Shown: one piece after another, positions 1-9,346 of the stretch
Position numbering within the stretch: position 1 is the first letter of the stretch
Layout: every line of letters starts with the position of its first letter
DNA from: a virus
Strand: one strand, 5' to 3'
IMG/VR virus record: IMGVR_UViG_3300032288_003855
Location: 1 to 49,776 of that record
DNA length: 49,776 nt
The notes under the pieces: generated by a model
What the model was told of the DNA's origin: nothing
Seen by the model: only the letters and a program-made list of their open reading frames with translations
The model's database searches: none
Made by a program: the position numbers and the translations under genes

Positions 1-51
1 AAAAATATTGTCGTATTGGCAAATGCCAACGGCATGTTCTTTAAATTTCAT
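1..51 (-). CDS. N-terminal fragment of an unidentified protein
   Basis: An ATG at 51 opens a frame that stays open for 17 codons to the left edge of the window. It begins just after the stop of the neighbouring 82-residue gene (TGA at 53-55), the close packing typical of this gene series. The upstream bases contain only a weak ribosome-binding match. Too little is visible to suggest a function, and the frame could be spurious. Confidence 0.3.
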   Translation of the reverse strand, partial: MKFKEHAVGICQYDNIF

Positions 52-52
52 G

Positions 53-301
53 TCATCCAACGATTCTTCCGCGGATTTCCTCAATTTTTTCTAATGCCTC
101 AAGGGTGCGGGTAATTTGTTCCCGCCAGCCAGAGTTTTCTTCAGAAATGTCTGTTGCTGGATTGAAAGTTTCCATATCAACCAAATCTGGGTCTAATCCT
201 GCAGCGACCATACTTCCAAACAACTGTTCCTTGAAACCTGCTGCTCGTATTTCAATCGCTTGCAATTTGCGTTCATTTGTTAAAGAATCAAAAAAACTCA
301 T
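53..301 (-). CDS. small acidic hypothetical protein
   Basis: This 82-residue acidic protein starts at an ATG preceded by a strong AAAGGAGA ribosome-binding site, which supports it as a real gene. The N-terminal third and the C-terminal 20 residues (around LEALEKIEEIRGRI) look helical, and the middle is an acidic, Pro/Asn-containing linker. There is no signal peptide, membrane segment or cysteine motif. It follows the gene at 304-750 with a two-base gap, so the two are probably co-translated. Its position after the tail-fibre genes is compatible with a fibre accessory or assembly role, but the family is not recognised. Confidence 0.7.
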   Translation of the reverse strand: MSFFDSLTNERKLQAIEIRAAGFKEQLFGSMVAAGLDPDLVDMETFNPATDISEENSGWREQITRTLEALEKIEEIRGRIVG

Positions 302-303
302 CG

Positions 304-750
304 TTATCTCCTTTGTCCATCGTGTACCGTAACTTCATTCTTGCATATTTCCATGTCGTCGCGCGTCGCTATGACAATATATTTTCCTGATTTAAGGAAC
401 CTGTGTTTAACAACAACGCGATGCTCTTCTATTATTTCTGGTGTCATGTCCCCCACGACTCGCACAATATAATCATCATTATCTACTTCTACGAGACGAA
501 ACTTAACTTCTTTGCATGACTCAAAATCATCAACAAAAATAAAAACAAACAGTTCATTTGTTCCAATTTTGGGACTATAGTCCACGTATTTTTCAATCGG
601 AATTGAAAGCAAAGTCACCTGAGAATCATCAAAATCTAAAGTTTCTGTTCTTTTGGAATGCCCATTGAGTATTGGCAGCATCCATGACCGAGCAAGTTTT
701 GATGCTTCTTCAATCATTGATTCGTCTGGACAAAAAACTACGCGGTCCAT
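304..750 (-). CDS. hypothetical protein next to tail fibre
   Basis: A 148-residue soluble protein with mixed alpha/beta character; the family is not recognised. The first half has strand-like stretches (VTLLSIPIEKY, ELFVFIFVDD). The C-terminal half alternates charged and hydrophobic residues, as expected of a beta-rich domain. Its ATG overlaps the stop of the upstream His-rich fibre gene (TAATG at 750), so its translation is probably coupled to that fibre. Coupled small genes behind fibres are often fibre-folding chaperones or terminal tip proteins; here that is only inference. Confidence 0.7.
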   Translation of the reverse strand: MDRVVFCPDESMIEEASKLARSWMLPILNGHSKRTETLDFDDSQVTLLSIPIEKYVDYSPKIGTNELFVFIFVDDFESCKEVKFRLVEVDNDDYIVRVVGDMTPEIIEEHRVVVKHRFLKSGKYIVIATRDDMEICKNEVTVHDGQRR

Positions 751-2501
751 TAGATGTCAATTGCTTTTGTATATGGGAAGTTGCTGTGGCTCATCTGTGT
801 GTTTGCTGTTCCGAGGTTGCGTGCAATGATAATAACACCACCATCGCTCCCCGTCACTCCAGTTCCACCGGCGTTCGCTGTCCCTGCTGTCCCTGCTGTT
901 CCTGCAGCACCCCCAGGACCGCCAGGCCAGTTGGGGTGTGGTGTCGCGGATGGGTTGGCTAGGGCATTGGAGCCGGTACTTCCTGCTGGATGGTTCGCCG
1001 CAGGGAATGTAAAGTATCCAGCGTTATGAAAAGCGGGATGTGGAGTGGCATTGGAGTTTGCATTGTAGTGCGGTGCGAATGGCCCAGATGACCACGGTGT
1101 GGCATTTGCGGGCGATGTTCCTGCTGGTTGCGTATGTGCGCCAGAGTTATGTCCTGTGTTCCCTGCGTGGTGTCCATGCCCAGAGTTGTGGTTTCCGCCA
1201 TGATGTGATGCTGGGTGAGCGTGGTGTCCGTGTCCAGAGTTATGGTTCCCCCCGTGATGCCCTGCGGGGTGGTGGTGATAGCCGTGTCCAGCATTATGGT
1301 TTTTGCTTGGGTTTGCGGTGCCATTGTGGTTGCTGAAGTTTCTTGCACCATTTGCAGGGTGTGAGCCGTGAGTATTTCCTGCGCCATGATGACTTGCATT
1401 TGGTGTGGCGTTGTGGTTTGACCAATAAACATGTGTGTTGGGGTTGTGGGCGCTGTGGTGACCGCCTGCGGCCTGATGTGTTGCATTAGATGTCGCGTTA
1501 TGGTTTGAGAATGCGCCATGATAGTTGGGGTTATGCGCACCCGTAGCGGCGTTACTGTACGGGGTAGAACTGAATGTTGGACCGACAAAGAAAGAGTCTG
1601 CGGGGTGATGGAATGTGCCAACATTGTGAGATGCGCCGACCGGGTTTCCTGTCGTGTGTCCATACACTGGTGCACTACCAGCAGGGTGAGGATGGTTTCC
1701 AGAAGGGTGTCCTCCGGCATTATGGCTCGCAGGACGCGTCGGTGCAGTCGTTCCTGCGCTACCGGCAGCACCAGCATTCCCAGGAGTAGCAGAGTTTCCG
1801 GACGAACCTGTAAATCCTCTACTTAAAATTGAGCCTGTTGTTCCAGCAATAGTTTTGGCGACAATAACAACTAGTCCACCACCGAGACCGCCCGCACCAC
1901 CAGTTCCTGCAATAGCCGCATTACCAGAACTTCCAGGGTTTCCGGGGTTTCCTATGCCCCCGGCCTGACCTGCATTGGCTCCAGGGAAAATACCTAGAGG
2001 GCCAGCATTACCAGTACCACCAGCACCACCAGCGCCCGCATTCGTAGCAATTGCTCCAGCATTACCCGTTACTCCGAGTGAACCAGAACCAATTTTTGTT
2101 TGAGTTCCGTTCGCAGTAATAAACCATCCAGCAAGCGCATCATCCAAATCGTTCAATGCTGAACTACTAACAGCACTAGTACTAACACCCCAAGCATTCG
2201 CTGGGTTCAAAGAACTTTGCCTACCAGCAATCGTTCCGCTACCATCAGAAACGTTCGCTGCTGTAGCGGCAGGAAATCCTATTGTCCCATTGTTGGTTAA
2301 AGTCCCCTGGACAAAAACACGGAAACCGTTAGTGAACAATGTTCCACCAGAGTCAACGGTTAGTGAGGAATAGTACATATCTCGTGTCAAATATGTTGTC
2401 GTGCCATTAGCGATAGTCACAGAGCCATCCAGGCCTGTGCCAAAGATTGAGTCCCCACCAAGTCTTTGAACTAGCGATTTATTTGTTCGTCTAATTGCCA
2501 T
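750..2501 (-). CDS. glycine-rich, His/Asn-rich putative tail fibre or receptor-binding protein
   Basis: A 583-residue predicted virion protein. Residues 1-100 form a beta-rich module (DGSVTIANGTTTYLT, GFRVFVQGTLTNNGTIG). This is followed by a glycine-rich stretch (about 140-250) with GGAGG-type runs around a hydrophobic strand GGLVVIVAK, as in glycine-rich phage adhesin tips. Residues about 255-545 are low-complexity and dominated by His, Asn, Gly, Ala and Pro, with near-tandem 18-residue units containing NHNSGHGHH. The end returns to a Gly-rich strand, DGGVIIIARN. The next gene upstream (2503-3282) shares the same N-terminal and Gly-rich modules, so the two look duplicated. Metal binding by the His tract is plausible but not shown. 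The tract also keeps other frames open, which are shadows. Confidence 0.85.
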   Translation of the reverse strand: MAIRRTNKSLVQRLGGDSIFGTGLDGSVTIANGTTTYLTRDMYYSSLTVDSGGTLFTNGFRVFVQGTLTNNGTIGFPAATAANVSDGSGTIAGRQSSLNPANAWGVSTSAVSSSALNDLDDALAGWFITANGTQTKIGSGSLGVTGNAGAIATNAGAGGAGGTGNAGPLGIFPGANAGQAGGIGNPGNPGSSGNAAIAGTGGAGGLGGGLVVIVAKTIAGTTGSILSRGFTGSSGNSATPGNAGAAGSAGTTAPTRPASHNAGGHPSGNHPHPAGSAPVYGHTTGNPVGASHNVGTFHHPADSFFVGPTFSSTPYSNAATGAHNPNYHGAFSNHNATSNATHQAAGGHHSAHNPNTHVYWSNHNATPNASHHGAGNTHGSHPANGARNFSNHNGTANPSKNHNAGHGYHHHPAGHHGGNHNSGHGHHAHPASHHGGNHNSGHGHHAGNTGHNSGAHTQPAGTSPANATPWSSGPFAPHYNANSNATPHPAFHNAGYFTFPAANHPAGSTGSNALANPSATPHPNWPGGPGGAAGTAGTAGTANAGGTGVTGSDGGVIIIARNLGTANTQMSHSNFPYTKAIDI

Positions 2502-2502
2502 T

Positions 2503-3282
2503 TTATGCTACCTGTAAATAAATAGATGTACCAGCGGCACATCCCGTACCACCGACAACACTAGTAGTCACCCCAGTAAGTAGCGTAGGGGCAGATGAGA
2601 TAATGATAACCACCCCACCCCCACCCCCACCTGAACCAGCAGTTCCGGGAGCGTCAATAGTAGCGGAACCACTGGAAAGACTAATATATCTTGCGGCCAC
2701 AATGACTACTCCCCCTCCTGCTCCAGAAGCACCACCAGCACCGCCACGTAAAAATGTTGCGCTTGTAGAACTGCCAGTAATTGAGTATCCACGAACTGCC
2801 TGAAGGGGCTGATAGTAGTAGTTTGTTCCGCCAGTCACTGCTGTTGGTGCGGTCGCAGTCTGTGTTGCGCTTGACCCACCAAGACTATGAGTAACCGCAG
2901 TTGCGGTAGCGCCACCCTGTTGTATTGACCCAGCAGTAGAAAAACCAGTCGTGTATCCAATGGTTGAGCCGTTACCTAACATCAAAATGTTTTGAACAAA
3001 AATACGGTACCCCGCAGGGTTGAGGCGCACCCCGGCTGAAATAGTGAGGTTATAAAAATATAGGTCTCTTGTGGCTGTCTGAACAGATGATGATGGTGCG
3101 GCCATGCCTAGGGTTGTATACGTTGACGTTCCATCTAAAGTGACACTGCCGTCTCCAGCAGAACCATAAAGTGTATCTGGGGCATCAAGAAAGCCAGTTA
3201 AGTTGGAGTTCGCTTTTGACGTTGTTGATGGTCCAGAGGCGACACTCAGACCACCGCCATTCGTAAAAATGAACTTTCCCAT
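2503..3282 (-). CDS. glycine-rich putative tail fibre protein, paralogue of the His-rich fibre
   Basis: A 259-residue protein with the same architecture as the gene at 750-2501 but without the His/Asn tract. It has a beta-rich N-terminal module (DGSVTLDGTSTYTT, GYRIFVQNILMLGNGSTIGY), then Gly-rich strands (GGAGGASGAGGGVVIVAARY) and a second run of consecutive glycines before VVIIIS. Matching blocks occur in the same order in both proteins, indicating duplication and divergence. A receptor-binding or tip-fibre role fits glycine-rich loops in phage adhesins and the position among fibre genes. It is separated from its downstream paralogue by a single base, so both are probably made from one mRNA. 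Confidence 0.82.
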   Translation of the reverse strand: MGKFIFTNGGGLSVASGPSTTSKANSNLTGFLDAPDTLYGSAGDGSVTLDGTSTYTTLGMAAPSSSVQTATRDLYFYNLTISAGVRLNPAGYRIFVQNILMLGNGSTIGYTTGFSTAGSIQQGGATATAVTHSLGGSSATQTATAPTAVTGGTNYYYQPLQAVRGYSITGSSTSATFLRGGAGGASGAGGGVVIVAARYISLSSGSATIDAPGTAGSGGGGGGVVIIISSAPTLLTGVTTSVVGGTGCAAGTSIYLQVA

Positions 3283-3283
3283 T

Positions 3284-3652
3284 TTAGTATTCCACGTATC
3301 CGTTCAAAATTATATTAACTGATGTCGCGCTTGCCAGGCCACGTATTTTATCTGAATTTGTATCGCTGGCGGCGCTTCCATTATTGGTCAAAACTAACGA
3401 TGTTGAGAAAGTTACTGTCTCATTTGCAGCAAGCGACAATGAGTTAATAAAAATATGAGAACTTGCAACTGTGTCACCCTTGGGCTTCAAGTAGAGTGTT
3501 ACTGTTTGTGCGGAACCAGATGTATTGCAGAGGATGATTTCCTTAATAACAGCAGTTGTCGTGCTCGTTGTTTCATTTGTTGCTTCATATATATCCGCTG
3601 CCGATGTTGCAAAAGCGACAGGACCAGCCAGTCTATGTACTATTAATGGCAT
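3284..3652 (-). CDS. small beta-rich virion-type protein
   Basis: A 122-residue protein rich in Thr, Ser, Val and Ala with alternating beta-strand patterning and no charged core. The stretch KEIILCNTSGSAQTVTLYL is typical of small phage beta-sandwich proteins near fibres. It probably forms a structural or connector piece of the fibre region. Its ATG overlaps the stop of the gene upstream and it ends one base before the next gene, consistent with a coupled fibre operon. A similar composition is seen in the separate protein at 42021-42428, although the sequences are not clearly homologous by eye. Confidence 0.72.
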   Translation of the reverse strand: MPLIVHRLAGPVAFATSAADIYEATNETTSTTTAVIKEIILCNTSGSAQTVTLYLKPKGDTVASSHIFINSLSLAANETVTFSTSLVLTNNGSAASDTNSDKIRGLASATSVNIILNGYVEY

Positions 3653-3837
3653 TACATTACCTCCATTAAACTTCTTATATTATCTCCCATAGTGACTGCT
3701 TTTTGCATAGAATTCGCTTTATAATCAGACTCATTAGAAATTTCTAGTGCATCTCGTGCTGTTTCTTCACCAGCACTAAAGTTTTCTGTTGTTTCTGTTT
3801 CGGTAGAACCGTCATATGTGTATTTAACTCGTGGCAT
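3652..3837 (-). CDS. small hypothetical protein
   Basis: A 61-residue acidic protein with a good ribosome-binding site (AGGAGA, six to seven bases before ATG). Its stop overlaps the start of the next gene (TAATG at 3652). The N-terminus has strand-like MPRVKYTYDGS, followed by a Thr/Glu-rich segment and a helical C-terminus. No family is recognised. Lying between the collagen-like fibre and a small virion protein, it may be a minor virion or assembly factor. Confidence 0.65.
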   Translation of the reverse strand: MPRVKYTYDGSTETETTENFSAGEETARDALEISNESDYKANSMQKAVTMGDNIRSLMEVM

Positions 3838-3849
3838 TATTTTCTCCTA

Positions 3850-6849
3850 TTAATTTGTGTATCCATAAAGTTTCCATGAACCTGAAAGCGCAACTGAACT
3901 GGCACCTAAACGAAAATCCGAAAGTTGAATTCCGTTATAGGAAGTAGACCCAGCATGAATTACTGTTCCAGTGTAATCGCCAAACGTTGAGGCATTATGT
4001 GATGTGACTGTTGTGTTGTCAGCAATGAACGGCCTATATATTTCCATTGCAACGTGACTATCATTATTTGCTAGCACGCCAGCAACTCCGAAAATAGTAT
4101 TTGCACCATTATAATAATCGTTGGTCCCTGAATAAGTAAATCCCCTAACTGCATAGTAGTAAGATGAGGTCACTGGTGTGCTGCCAGATAATAAAGTAAA
4201 TGTAAATAAATACAAATCGGAACTCGCAACTTGAAGATTAGAAAGTACGAGTCTGTAGTTGTCGTACGTTGAACTAAATACTGATGTCAAGTTTACTGTT
4301 GTGGCACCAGAGAATGTTCCACTAGCAACGTAGACAAGACCAAGGTCTCCAGTTGTTGCAACGGTTCCTGATTTGTTTGGCAGCGTAATGGTTCTATCGG
4401 CAGTAAGCGTTGTTGGGGTTAGCGTAACTTCATACGTACTCGCGCCACCTGCACGACCAGCAAGCGCAACACCATCTTGTGTGGCTGCAGTACGCACAGT
4501 TGTTGTGCCAATAACGTCTAATGCTGTCGCTGGTGAAGACGTATTTACACCAACGCGATTGTTTGTCGCATCAACATATAGTGTATTGGTATCTACTGTC
4601 AGTGCTGCCGCCGTAAGCCGCGTTCCATCGAATGTGAGGTTTGCACTACCTGCCGCAGCGTTAGAACCGTCTTTGTAAACAACTTGGTTGGCAGAACCAG
4701 CAACTGGGCCGGTCGCCCCCTGAACACCCTGCGTTCCTTGCGCGCCAGTTTCGCCCTGAACTCCTTGCGTTCCCTGTGCTCCGGTATCGCCCTGAGCACC
4801 AGTACTACCTTGCGCCCCCGTGGCTCCTTGTGCTCCAGTGGCGCCCTGTGAACCAGTTGCTCCTTGGGGTCCTTGTACTCCTTCGGAACCTTGCGCTCCA
4901 GTTGAGCCTTGGGGTCCTTGGGCACCAACGCTTCCCTGTGAGCCCTGCACGCCTTGTGCGCCAGTATCTCCTTGAGTTCCCTGAGGGCCTTGTGCTCCCG
5001 TTGCACCTTGCGAGCCCTGGGAGCCTTGAGAGCCTTGAGCACCTATATCTCCATGGGAACCTTGAGGTCCTTGCGCTCCAGTCGCTCCTTGACTACCCGT
5101 TGCACCTTGAGTGCCTTGCGAGCCCTGCGCTCCAGTTGCTCCCTGGGCACCAGCATCACCCTGAGTACCTTGAGGTCCTTGTGCCCCCGTTGACCCCTGG
5201 GTACCAGTCGCGCCTTGTGGTCCTTGCGCACCAACGTCGCCCGTGCGAGCGAATGTAATAATGATGCTCTCGTTATTGCTAAACGATGAAGCAGAGCCAG
5301 ACACATACGAGCAAGAAACATCAAAGAATCCAGTTTCCTCAGTGACAGCAGAAATTGTGAATACTGCGAAGTCCGAAGAATCTGCTTTATTTGAAATCCT
5401 GAAGTGACCCTTTATCGTACTAGTAGAGTCATCGATTGTTCTTAGGTAAGACTGAATATCAGTTGAGTTAACGTCAACGTCATCAATCTTGAGTTCTGAT
5501 GTAAGAGTAATATTAGAATTACTGAATTTTAATTTTCCTGCACCTGGGTCGGTATGGGCGGTGTCAGTATCGAATACATACTCAAAGGTAACTCCACCGA
5601 AGTTTCCCTGGACGCCTTGTGAGCCTTGAGAACCCTGTGACCCTTGTGCTCCCTGAGACCCTTGGGCGCCAGTGGCTCCCTGAACGCCTTGCGAACCTTG
5701 GGCACCAGTAGTGCCTTGAGCACCAGTAGAACCTTGTGCTCCTGTTGTTCCTTGTGCGCCAGTCTCACCTTGCGAACCTTGGGGTCCCTGCGCACCGGTA
5801 GCACCTTGAGCACCAGTATTGCCTTGCGGCCCCTGAGCGCCAGTATCTCCTTGAGTTCCCTGAGGTCCCTGTGAACCCTGAGCGCCAGTAGAGCCCTGCG
5901 CTCCCTGTGACCCAGTTGTTCCCTGCGAACCCTGAGCGCCGGTAGAACCTTGAGAGCCAGTGCTACCTTGAGTACCCGTATCTCCCTGCGTCCCCTGTGG
6001 ACCCATATCGCCTTGCGGTCCTTGCGCTCCAGTGTCACCCTGTACTCCCTGGGGCCCGATGTCTCCTTGGGGCCCCTGCGCCCCAGTGTCACCTTGCGGG
6101 CCAATATCTCCCTGTGGACCAATGTCTCCTTGGGGTCCCTGTACGCCAGTCGTACCCTGCGCCCCCGTATCACCCTGCGTCCCTTGAGGTCCTTGCGAGC
6201 CAGTTGCACCTTGAGCACCGACATCTCCCTGAGTGCCTTGGGCACCAGTAGCGCCTTGCGAGCCATTGGTACCAGCGGCGCCTTGTGCTCCCGTTGCTCC
6301 CTGAGCACCAGCATCCCCCGTGGCTCCTTGTGCTCCAGTGGCGCCCTGTGAACCAGTTGCACCCTGGGGGCCAGTAGAGCCTTGCGCTCCAGTATCACCT
6401 TGAGCGCCAGCACTGCCTTGTGAGCCCTGCGCTCCAGCACTGCCTTGTGCTCCAGCATCTCCTTGTGGTCCTTGGCTTCCGACAGCACCCTGCGCTCCAG
6501 TAGCACCCTGAGCCCCTTGAGGGCCCTGCACCCCGACGACACTAGATGGAACGAACTTTGCCCCATCAAATTTCAAAACCTGGTCAGAAGTAGCGCCCGA
6601 AGTGTCAACTTCAATTCCATCAATGAATAAAATTGGAACCTTTAAGGTGTCGTCAGTTTTAAGGACATTCGCTGCATCGCGATATAGATTTACATCGCCA
6701 GCAGCAGAGCCGTCGCCCCAGACGAGTCGTCCGCCACCCTGAACCTGTAATCGTGCATAAGTTTCGCCGTCAAGAAAAATTGTTAGACCATCAGAGCCAG
6801 CAGAAGATAACTGCTTAATCGTGATTGGTGTTATAAATTTTTGAGCCAT
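3850..6849 (-). CDS. collagen-like tail fibre protein
   Basis: A 999-residue fibre. Residues 1-105 form a non-repetitive N-terminal domain whose MAQKF start is shared with the neighbouring fibre at 6895-8571, probably a common attachment module. Two long Gly-X-Y collagen-like blocks, about 106-415 and 537-712, use units such as [10 protein letters not shown] and [10 protein letters not shown]. They are separated by a beta-rich domain at about 416-536. Residues 713-999 carry a repeat-free C-terminal region that starts with a tail-fibre motif ([21 protein letters not shown]) and ends in a probable binding head. Collagen-like triple helices give phage fibres a rigid trimeric shaft. Asp and Thr appear in many Y positions and no hydroxylation is expected. 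A GAGGTC ribosome-binding site precedes the ATG. Confidence 0.9.
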   Translation of the reverse strand: MAQKFITPITIKQLSSAGSDGLTIFLDGETYARLQVQGGGRLVWGDGSAAGDVNLYRDAANVLKTDDTLKVPILFIDGIEVDTSGATSDQVLKFDGAKFVPSSVVGVQGPQGAQGATGAQGAVGSQGPQGDAGAQGSAGAQGSQGSAGAQGDTGAQGSTGPQGATGSQGATGAQGATGDAGAQGATGAQGAAGTNGSQGATGAQGTQGDVGAQGATGSQGPQGTQGDTGAQGTTGVQGPQGDIGPQGDIGPQGDTGAQGPQGDIGPQGVQGDTGAQGPQGDMGPQGTQGDTGTQGSTGSQGSTGAQGSQGTTGSQGAQGSTGAQGSQGPQGTQGDTGAQGPQGNTGAQGATGAQGPQGSQGETGAQGTTGAQGSTGAQGTTGAQGSQGVQGATGAQGSQGAQGSQGSQGSQGVQGNFGGVTFEYVFDTDTAHTDPGAGKLKFSNSNITLTSELKIDDVDVNSTDIQSYLRTIDDSTSTIKGHFRISNKADSSDFAVFTISAVTEETGFFDVSCSYVSGSASSFSNNESIIITFARTGDVGAQGPQGATGTQGSTGAQGPQGTQGDAGAQGATGAQGSQGTQGATGSQGATGAQGPQGSHGDIGAQGSQGSQGSQGATGAQGPQGTQGDTGAQGVQGSQGSVGAQGPQGSTGAQGSEGVQGPQGATGSQGATGAQGATGAQGSTGAQGDTGAQGTQGVQGETGAQGTQGVQGATGPVAGSANQVVYKDGSNAAAGSANLTFDGTRLTAAALTVDTNTLYVDATNNRVGVNTSSPATALDVIGTTTVRTAATQDGVALAGRAGGASTYEVTLTPTTLTADRTITLPNKSGTVATTGDLGLVYVASGTFSGATTVNLTSVFSSTYDNYRLVLSNLQVASSDLYLFTFTLLSGSTPVTSSYYYAVRGFTYSGTNDYYNGANTIFGVAGVLANNDSHVAMEIYRPFIADNTTVTSHNASTFGDYTGTVIHAGSTSYNGIQLSDFRLGASSVALSGSWKLYGYTN
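4815..4860. repeat. 46-bp exact direct repeat, copy 1 (collagen block 2)
   Basis: These 46 bases are identical to 6315-6360. The copies lie exactly 1500 bases apart, a multiple of three, in the same reading frame of the collagen-like fibre. Flanking bases differ on both sides. Recombination between the copies would remove the inter-block domain and shorten the fibre without breaking the frame. Confidence 0.95.
6315..6360. repeat. 46-bp exact direct repeat, copy 2 (collagen block 1)
   Basis: Second copy of the 46-base repeat at 4815-4860, in the same frame and strand. Elsewhere the collagen repeats diverge at third codon positions, so an exact match of this length suggests recent copying or gene conversion rather than a shared protein motif alone. 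Confidence 0.95.
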
Positions 6850-6894
6850 GACCTCGGTCGTCTCTTATGCCAAGCCCCTCAGGGCAGTTCTTCT

Positions 6895-8571
6895 TTAGCC
6901 TGTTATTACGATTGTGTAGTCATTGAGAGAAATTGTTCCTAGAAGTGTCACGGTAACAACGTCTGCGCTACTGCGAACAACATCACCAATAACAGTGGCA
7001 CCAGAAGACACTTCAAAAATTTGAACAATAACATTAGTGGTGTTAAAGTTATGGGTAACAGTAGTCGTTGAGGTGCCACTAATGCTGGCAGCACACCCTT
7101 GCTTGGCAATACGAGCAAGAACGGGGGTAGAAGTTGTTGCGCCACCGGAATTGGCGGTACCAAGGTTTGCACGAGCATCTGCTGCGGTTGAGGCCCCAGT
7201 ACCACCATCAGCAACGGCAATGTCGGTACCATTCCACGTACCTGTAGTAATAGTTCCAAGTGTGGTGATACTGTCATCGCCAGTATATGTTCCACCAGCA
7301 ACGGCTGCCAAAGTTGAGTTATACGCCTGGACGTCTGTTCCAATGACCAAGCCAAGAGTTGAGCGTTGTGCTGCAGCATCTACGTCGTCAACGAGGGCGC
7401 GACCCGCTGATGAGAAGTCAGCGAGTGCGGCAGTACCAGCACCAGTGAAGTAGGGGACCTTGTTCGCAGCAGAAGTCAATCCTGCGATTGCGGCAAGTTC
7501 CGCGTCATAAGCCTGAACATCTGTGCCAATTGCTAAACCAAGGTTGGAGCGAGCGTCTCCAGCGCTCGTTGCCCCCGTGCCGCCAGACGCGATAGCAATG
7601 GTGGTTGCACCAGAACCCCAAGTACCAGTGGAGATTGTTCCAAGGGTTGTGATGGTTGATTGACCCACGTAATTAGAAGCAATGTCAATGCTGTCGGCAT
7701 TGGCGGTAATTCTGTCAGCAGTACCGACTACGTTGATGGTATTTCCACTCTTGGTGAGACCATCGCCAGCAGTGATTTGTCCAGCACCAGAGAATTGAAC
7801 GAAAGTTAGTCCTGTTGAACCAAGGGTAATGGTGTCGTTGGTTGAAAGAACCCAACCGGAATCGGCGTTTACGGTACCTTCAGATACGAAGGTAAACATT
7901 CCTGTTGTAACTTCTGCTGATGTGTCGGCGTCCGTTGCGCGACTTGCAGCACCAGAAGCAACAGCAACATAAATACCGTTCTCAGAGGCAGTGCCTTGAT
8001 GCTTGACAAGGACGCGGTCACCAGCAACAAGCGTCACCCCGTCAATGACATCGCCAGCCTCAAGGTCACTTGAAAGGTTGATTGCGGCAGTTGTCGCCAC
8101 ACGAACCGATGCCTTGACGTCCAGGCCCGAGCGAGCCGAGTCCACATATCCCTTGGTAGCAGCGTGACCATCGTCAGTGGGGGTGGCAACGCTTATATTG
8201 CCATTTCCATCACGTTTTACAAGTTTGTTCGCAGTTGCGCTAGATGTTGCTCCATTGAGGTCGCCAAAGAATGCGGCGCTGAGCAGACCTGCGCTATCGG
8301 CGTCAGCGACATTCAGGGTGAGGGTAACGGTACCGTTGGATTCCGAAACTGTAAGGGCTTCTGCAATGCCTTCGCCACCACCCGAAGTAATGCTATGTAC
8401 CGTCTTTCGCCATGCGCTGTTCGCATAGACCATAAGGCTATATGTGGCAGTATTGAAGTACATGCGGCCTTCAAAGTTGCCGCTGCTAGGGTTGGTGGCC
8501 AATGCCTCAAATTTTGCGTTAACTAGTTGATTCTGATTGAGGTCAATGTTTGTTAGGAACTTCTGAGCCAT
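6895..8571 (-). CDS. tail fibre protein
   Basis: A 558-residue tail fibre. The start [19 protein letters not shown] is typical of phage fibre N-termini and resembles the start of the adjacent collagen-like fibre. Residues about 150-260 hold a module ([26 protein letters not shown]) that recurs twice in the protein at 9908-12292. The C-terminal half contains fibre shaft repeats: two GTDVQAY segments and three GGTGA-type motifs followed by AR-NLG. The last about 75 residues are a small beta domain. It likely forms a trimeric shaft attached to the baseplate. A ribosome-binding site, AAGGAA, precedes the ATG. Confidence 0.88.
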   Translation of the reverse strand: MAQKFLTNIDLNQNQLVNAKFEALATNPSSGNFEGRMYFNTATYSLMVYANSAWRKTVHSITSGGGEGIAEALTVSESNGTVTLTLNVADADSAGLLSAAFFGDLNGATSSATANKLVKRDGNGNISVATPTDDGHAATKGYVDSARSGLDVKASVRVATTAAINLSSDLEAGDVIDGVTLVAGDRVLVKHQGTASENGIYVAVASGAASRATDADTSAEVTTGMFTFVSEGTVNADSGWVLSTNDTITLGSTGLTFVQFSGAGQITAGDGLTKSGNTINVVGTADRITANADSIDIASNYVGQSTITTLGTISTGTWGSGATTIAIASGGTGATSAGDARSNLGLAIGTDVQAYDAELAAIAGLTSAANKVPYFTGAGTAALADFSSAGRALVDDVDAAAQRSTLGLVIGTDVQAYNSTLAAVAGGTYTGDDSITTLGTITTGTWNGTDIAVADGGTGASTAADARANLGTANSGGATTSTPVLARIAKQGCAASISGTSTTTVTHNFNTTNVIVQIFEVSSGATVIGDVVRSSADVVTVTLLGTISLNDYTIVITG

Positions 8572-8580
8572 GGTGTTTCC

Positions 8581-8919
8581 TTAGGTGAGGTAAGCGAATC
8601 CCGAGAATGCAGCACTAAATATTATTCGTACCTGAGTGCTAGATAGATATTGTATCTCACCATAGACAACCGTATTGCTAGAATCCACGACCATAACGCT
8701 AGGATTGCCTCCTAGAGCGTGAGTAATGGTCCATGTTGAAGATACTGACCCTTGTGTGTGGACGTGTCGCCTAGTTGTGCCAGAAGCAATGGAGCCCGTG
8801 GTCACCGTAACGTTGTTGACCGTTGTTTGTACGGTAACTAGATTCTGGTCTTCCTGATTTACGGTGACAGTATTCGGGGTGTCCTGCTGAATGTTGACCG
8901 TATTGGGTATACCAGTCAT
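8581..8919 (-). CDS. small virion-type protein in fibre cluster
   Basis: A 112-residue beta-rich protein. The N-terminal half is a Thr/Val/Asn repeat (NTVNIQQ, NTVTVNQ, NLVTVQ, NNVTVT) that would form a regular short beta helix. The C-terminal half contains an HVHTQ segment and WTITHALGGNPSVMVVD, a pattern common in small phage tail and baseplate proteins. It overlaps the start of the neighbouring 122-residue gene's stop by four bases (8916-8919). Possibly a fibre-network or spike-tip component; the exact role is unknown. Confidence 0.75.
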   Translation of the reverse strand: MTGIPNTVNIQQDTPNTVTVNQEDQNLVTVQTTVNNVTVTTGSIASGTTRRHVHTQGSVSSTWTITHALGGNPSVMVVDSSNTVVYGEIQYLSSTQVRIIFSAAFSGFAYLT

Positions 8920-9284
8920 CGGGTAACCTCAGGAAGTAGCGTAAATGCACCTTTGAGGAGTTTTGACACTTCACCAGCCCCATTGATTATCTCAAGGTCA
9001 TATACCCCACTTGTTTCAAGTGCGGCAGTCTGTACTGCGGTCATGCGAACGGTCAATTCACCACTTGCCGCATTAGTATATTGTATGCCATTATTTGCCG
9101 TCGTGAGTTCAATCATGACGACAGACGACTCAATTGTTCGCCGTATCTGCATTCTGCCGGTATAGCCAGTGAAGTTGAACGGAAGCATGGTGCTGGCGTC
9201 GTTGGGGTCGGGATACTCCACCGTAATGACGCGGCTAAATGTCGAGCCCTGCTCGCACGTTATGTTGTAGGTACCAGCAAGCAT
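8916..9284 (-). CDS. minor tail/baseplate-type protein
   Basis: A 122-residue protein with the pattern of small phage baseplate or upper-fibre proteins: a beta-rich N-terminus with GSTFSRVITVEYPD, a central FTGYTGRMQIRR and a terminal LLKGAFTLLPEV. In many phages comparable domains link fibres to the baseplate (BppU N-terminal-like), but that similarity is judged by eye. An AGGAG ribosome-binding site lies about eight bases before the ATG. The 62 bases separating it from the holin hold no other gene, only a short GGGA/TCCC hairpin. Confidence 0.72.
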   Translation of the reverse strand: MLAGTYNITCEQGSTFSRVITVEYPDPNDASTMLPFNFTGYTGRMQIRRTIESSVVMIELTTANNGIQYTNAASGELTVRMTAVQTAALETSGVYDLEIINGAGEVSKLLKGAFTLLPEVTR

Positions 9285-9346
9285 GGGCTACTCTCCTCTA
9301 ATGCTTAAAACATTGTAGACGAGGGAAGTCCCTGCTGATAGGAGTA

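Noticed and set aside
959-1777. Long open frame opposite-phase through the His/Asn-rich fibre gene
   Set aside because: It lies on the same strand but in another frame of the low-complexity repeat; its composition is a by-product of the repeat and it has no ribosome-binding site.
4700-6540. Regularly spaced repeats resembling a CRISPR array
   Set aside because: The periodicity is of Gly-X-Y codons (multiples of nine bases), without constant repeats and unique spacers.
5529-6569. Long Arg/Leu/His-rich frame within the collagen-like fibre, plus several others in both strands
   Set aside because: Gly-X-Y codon repetition keeps alternate frames open; the translated sequences are repetitive shadows.
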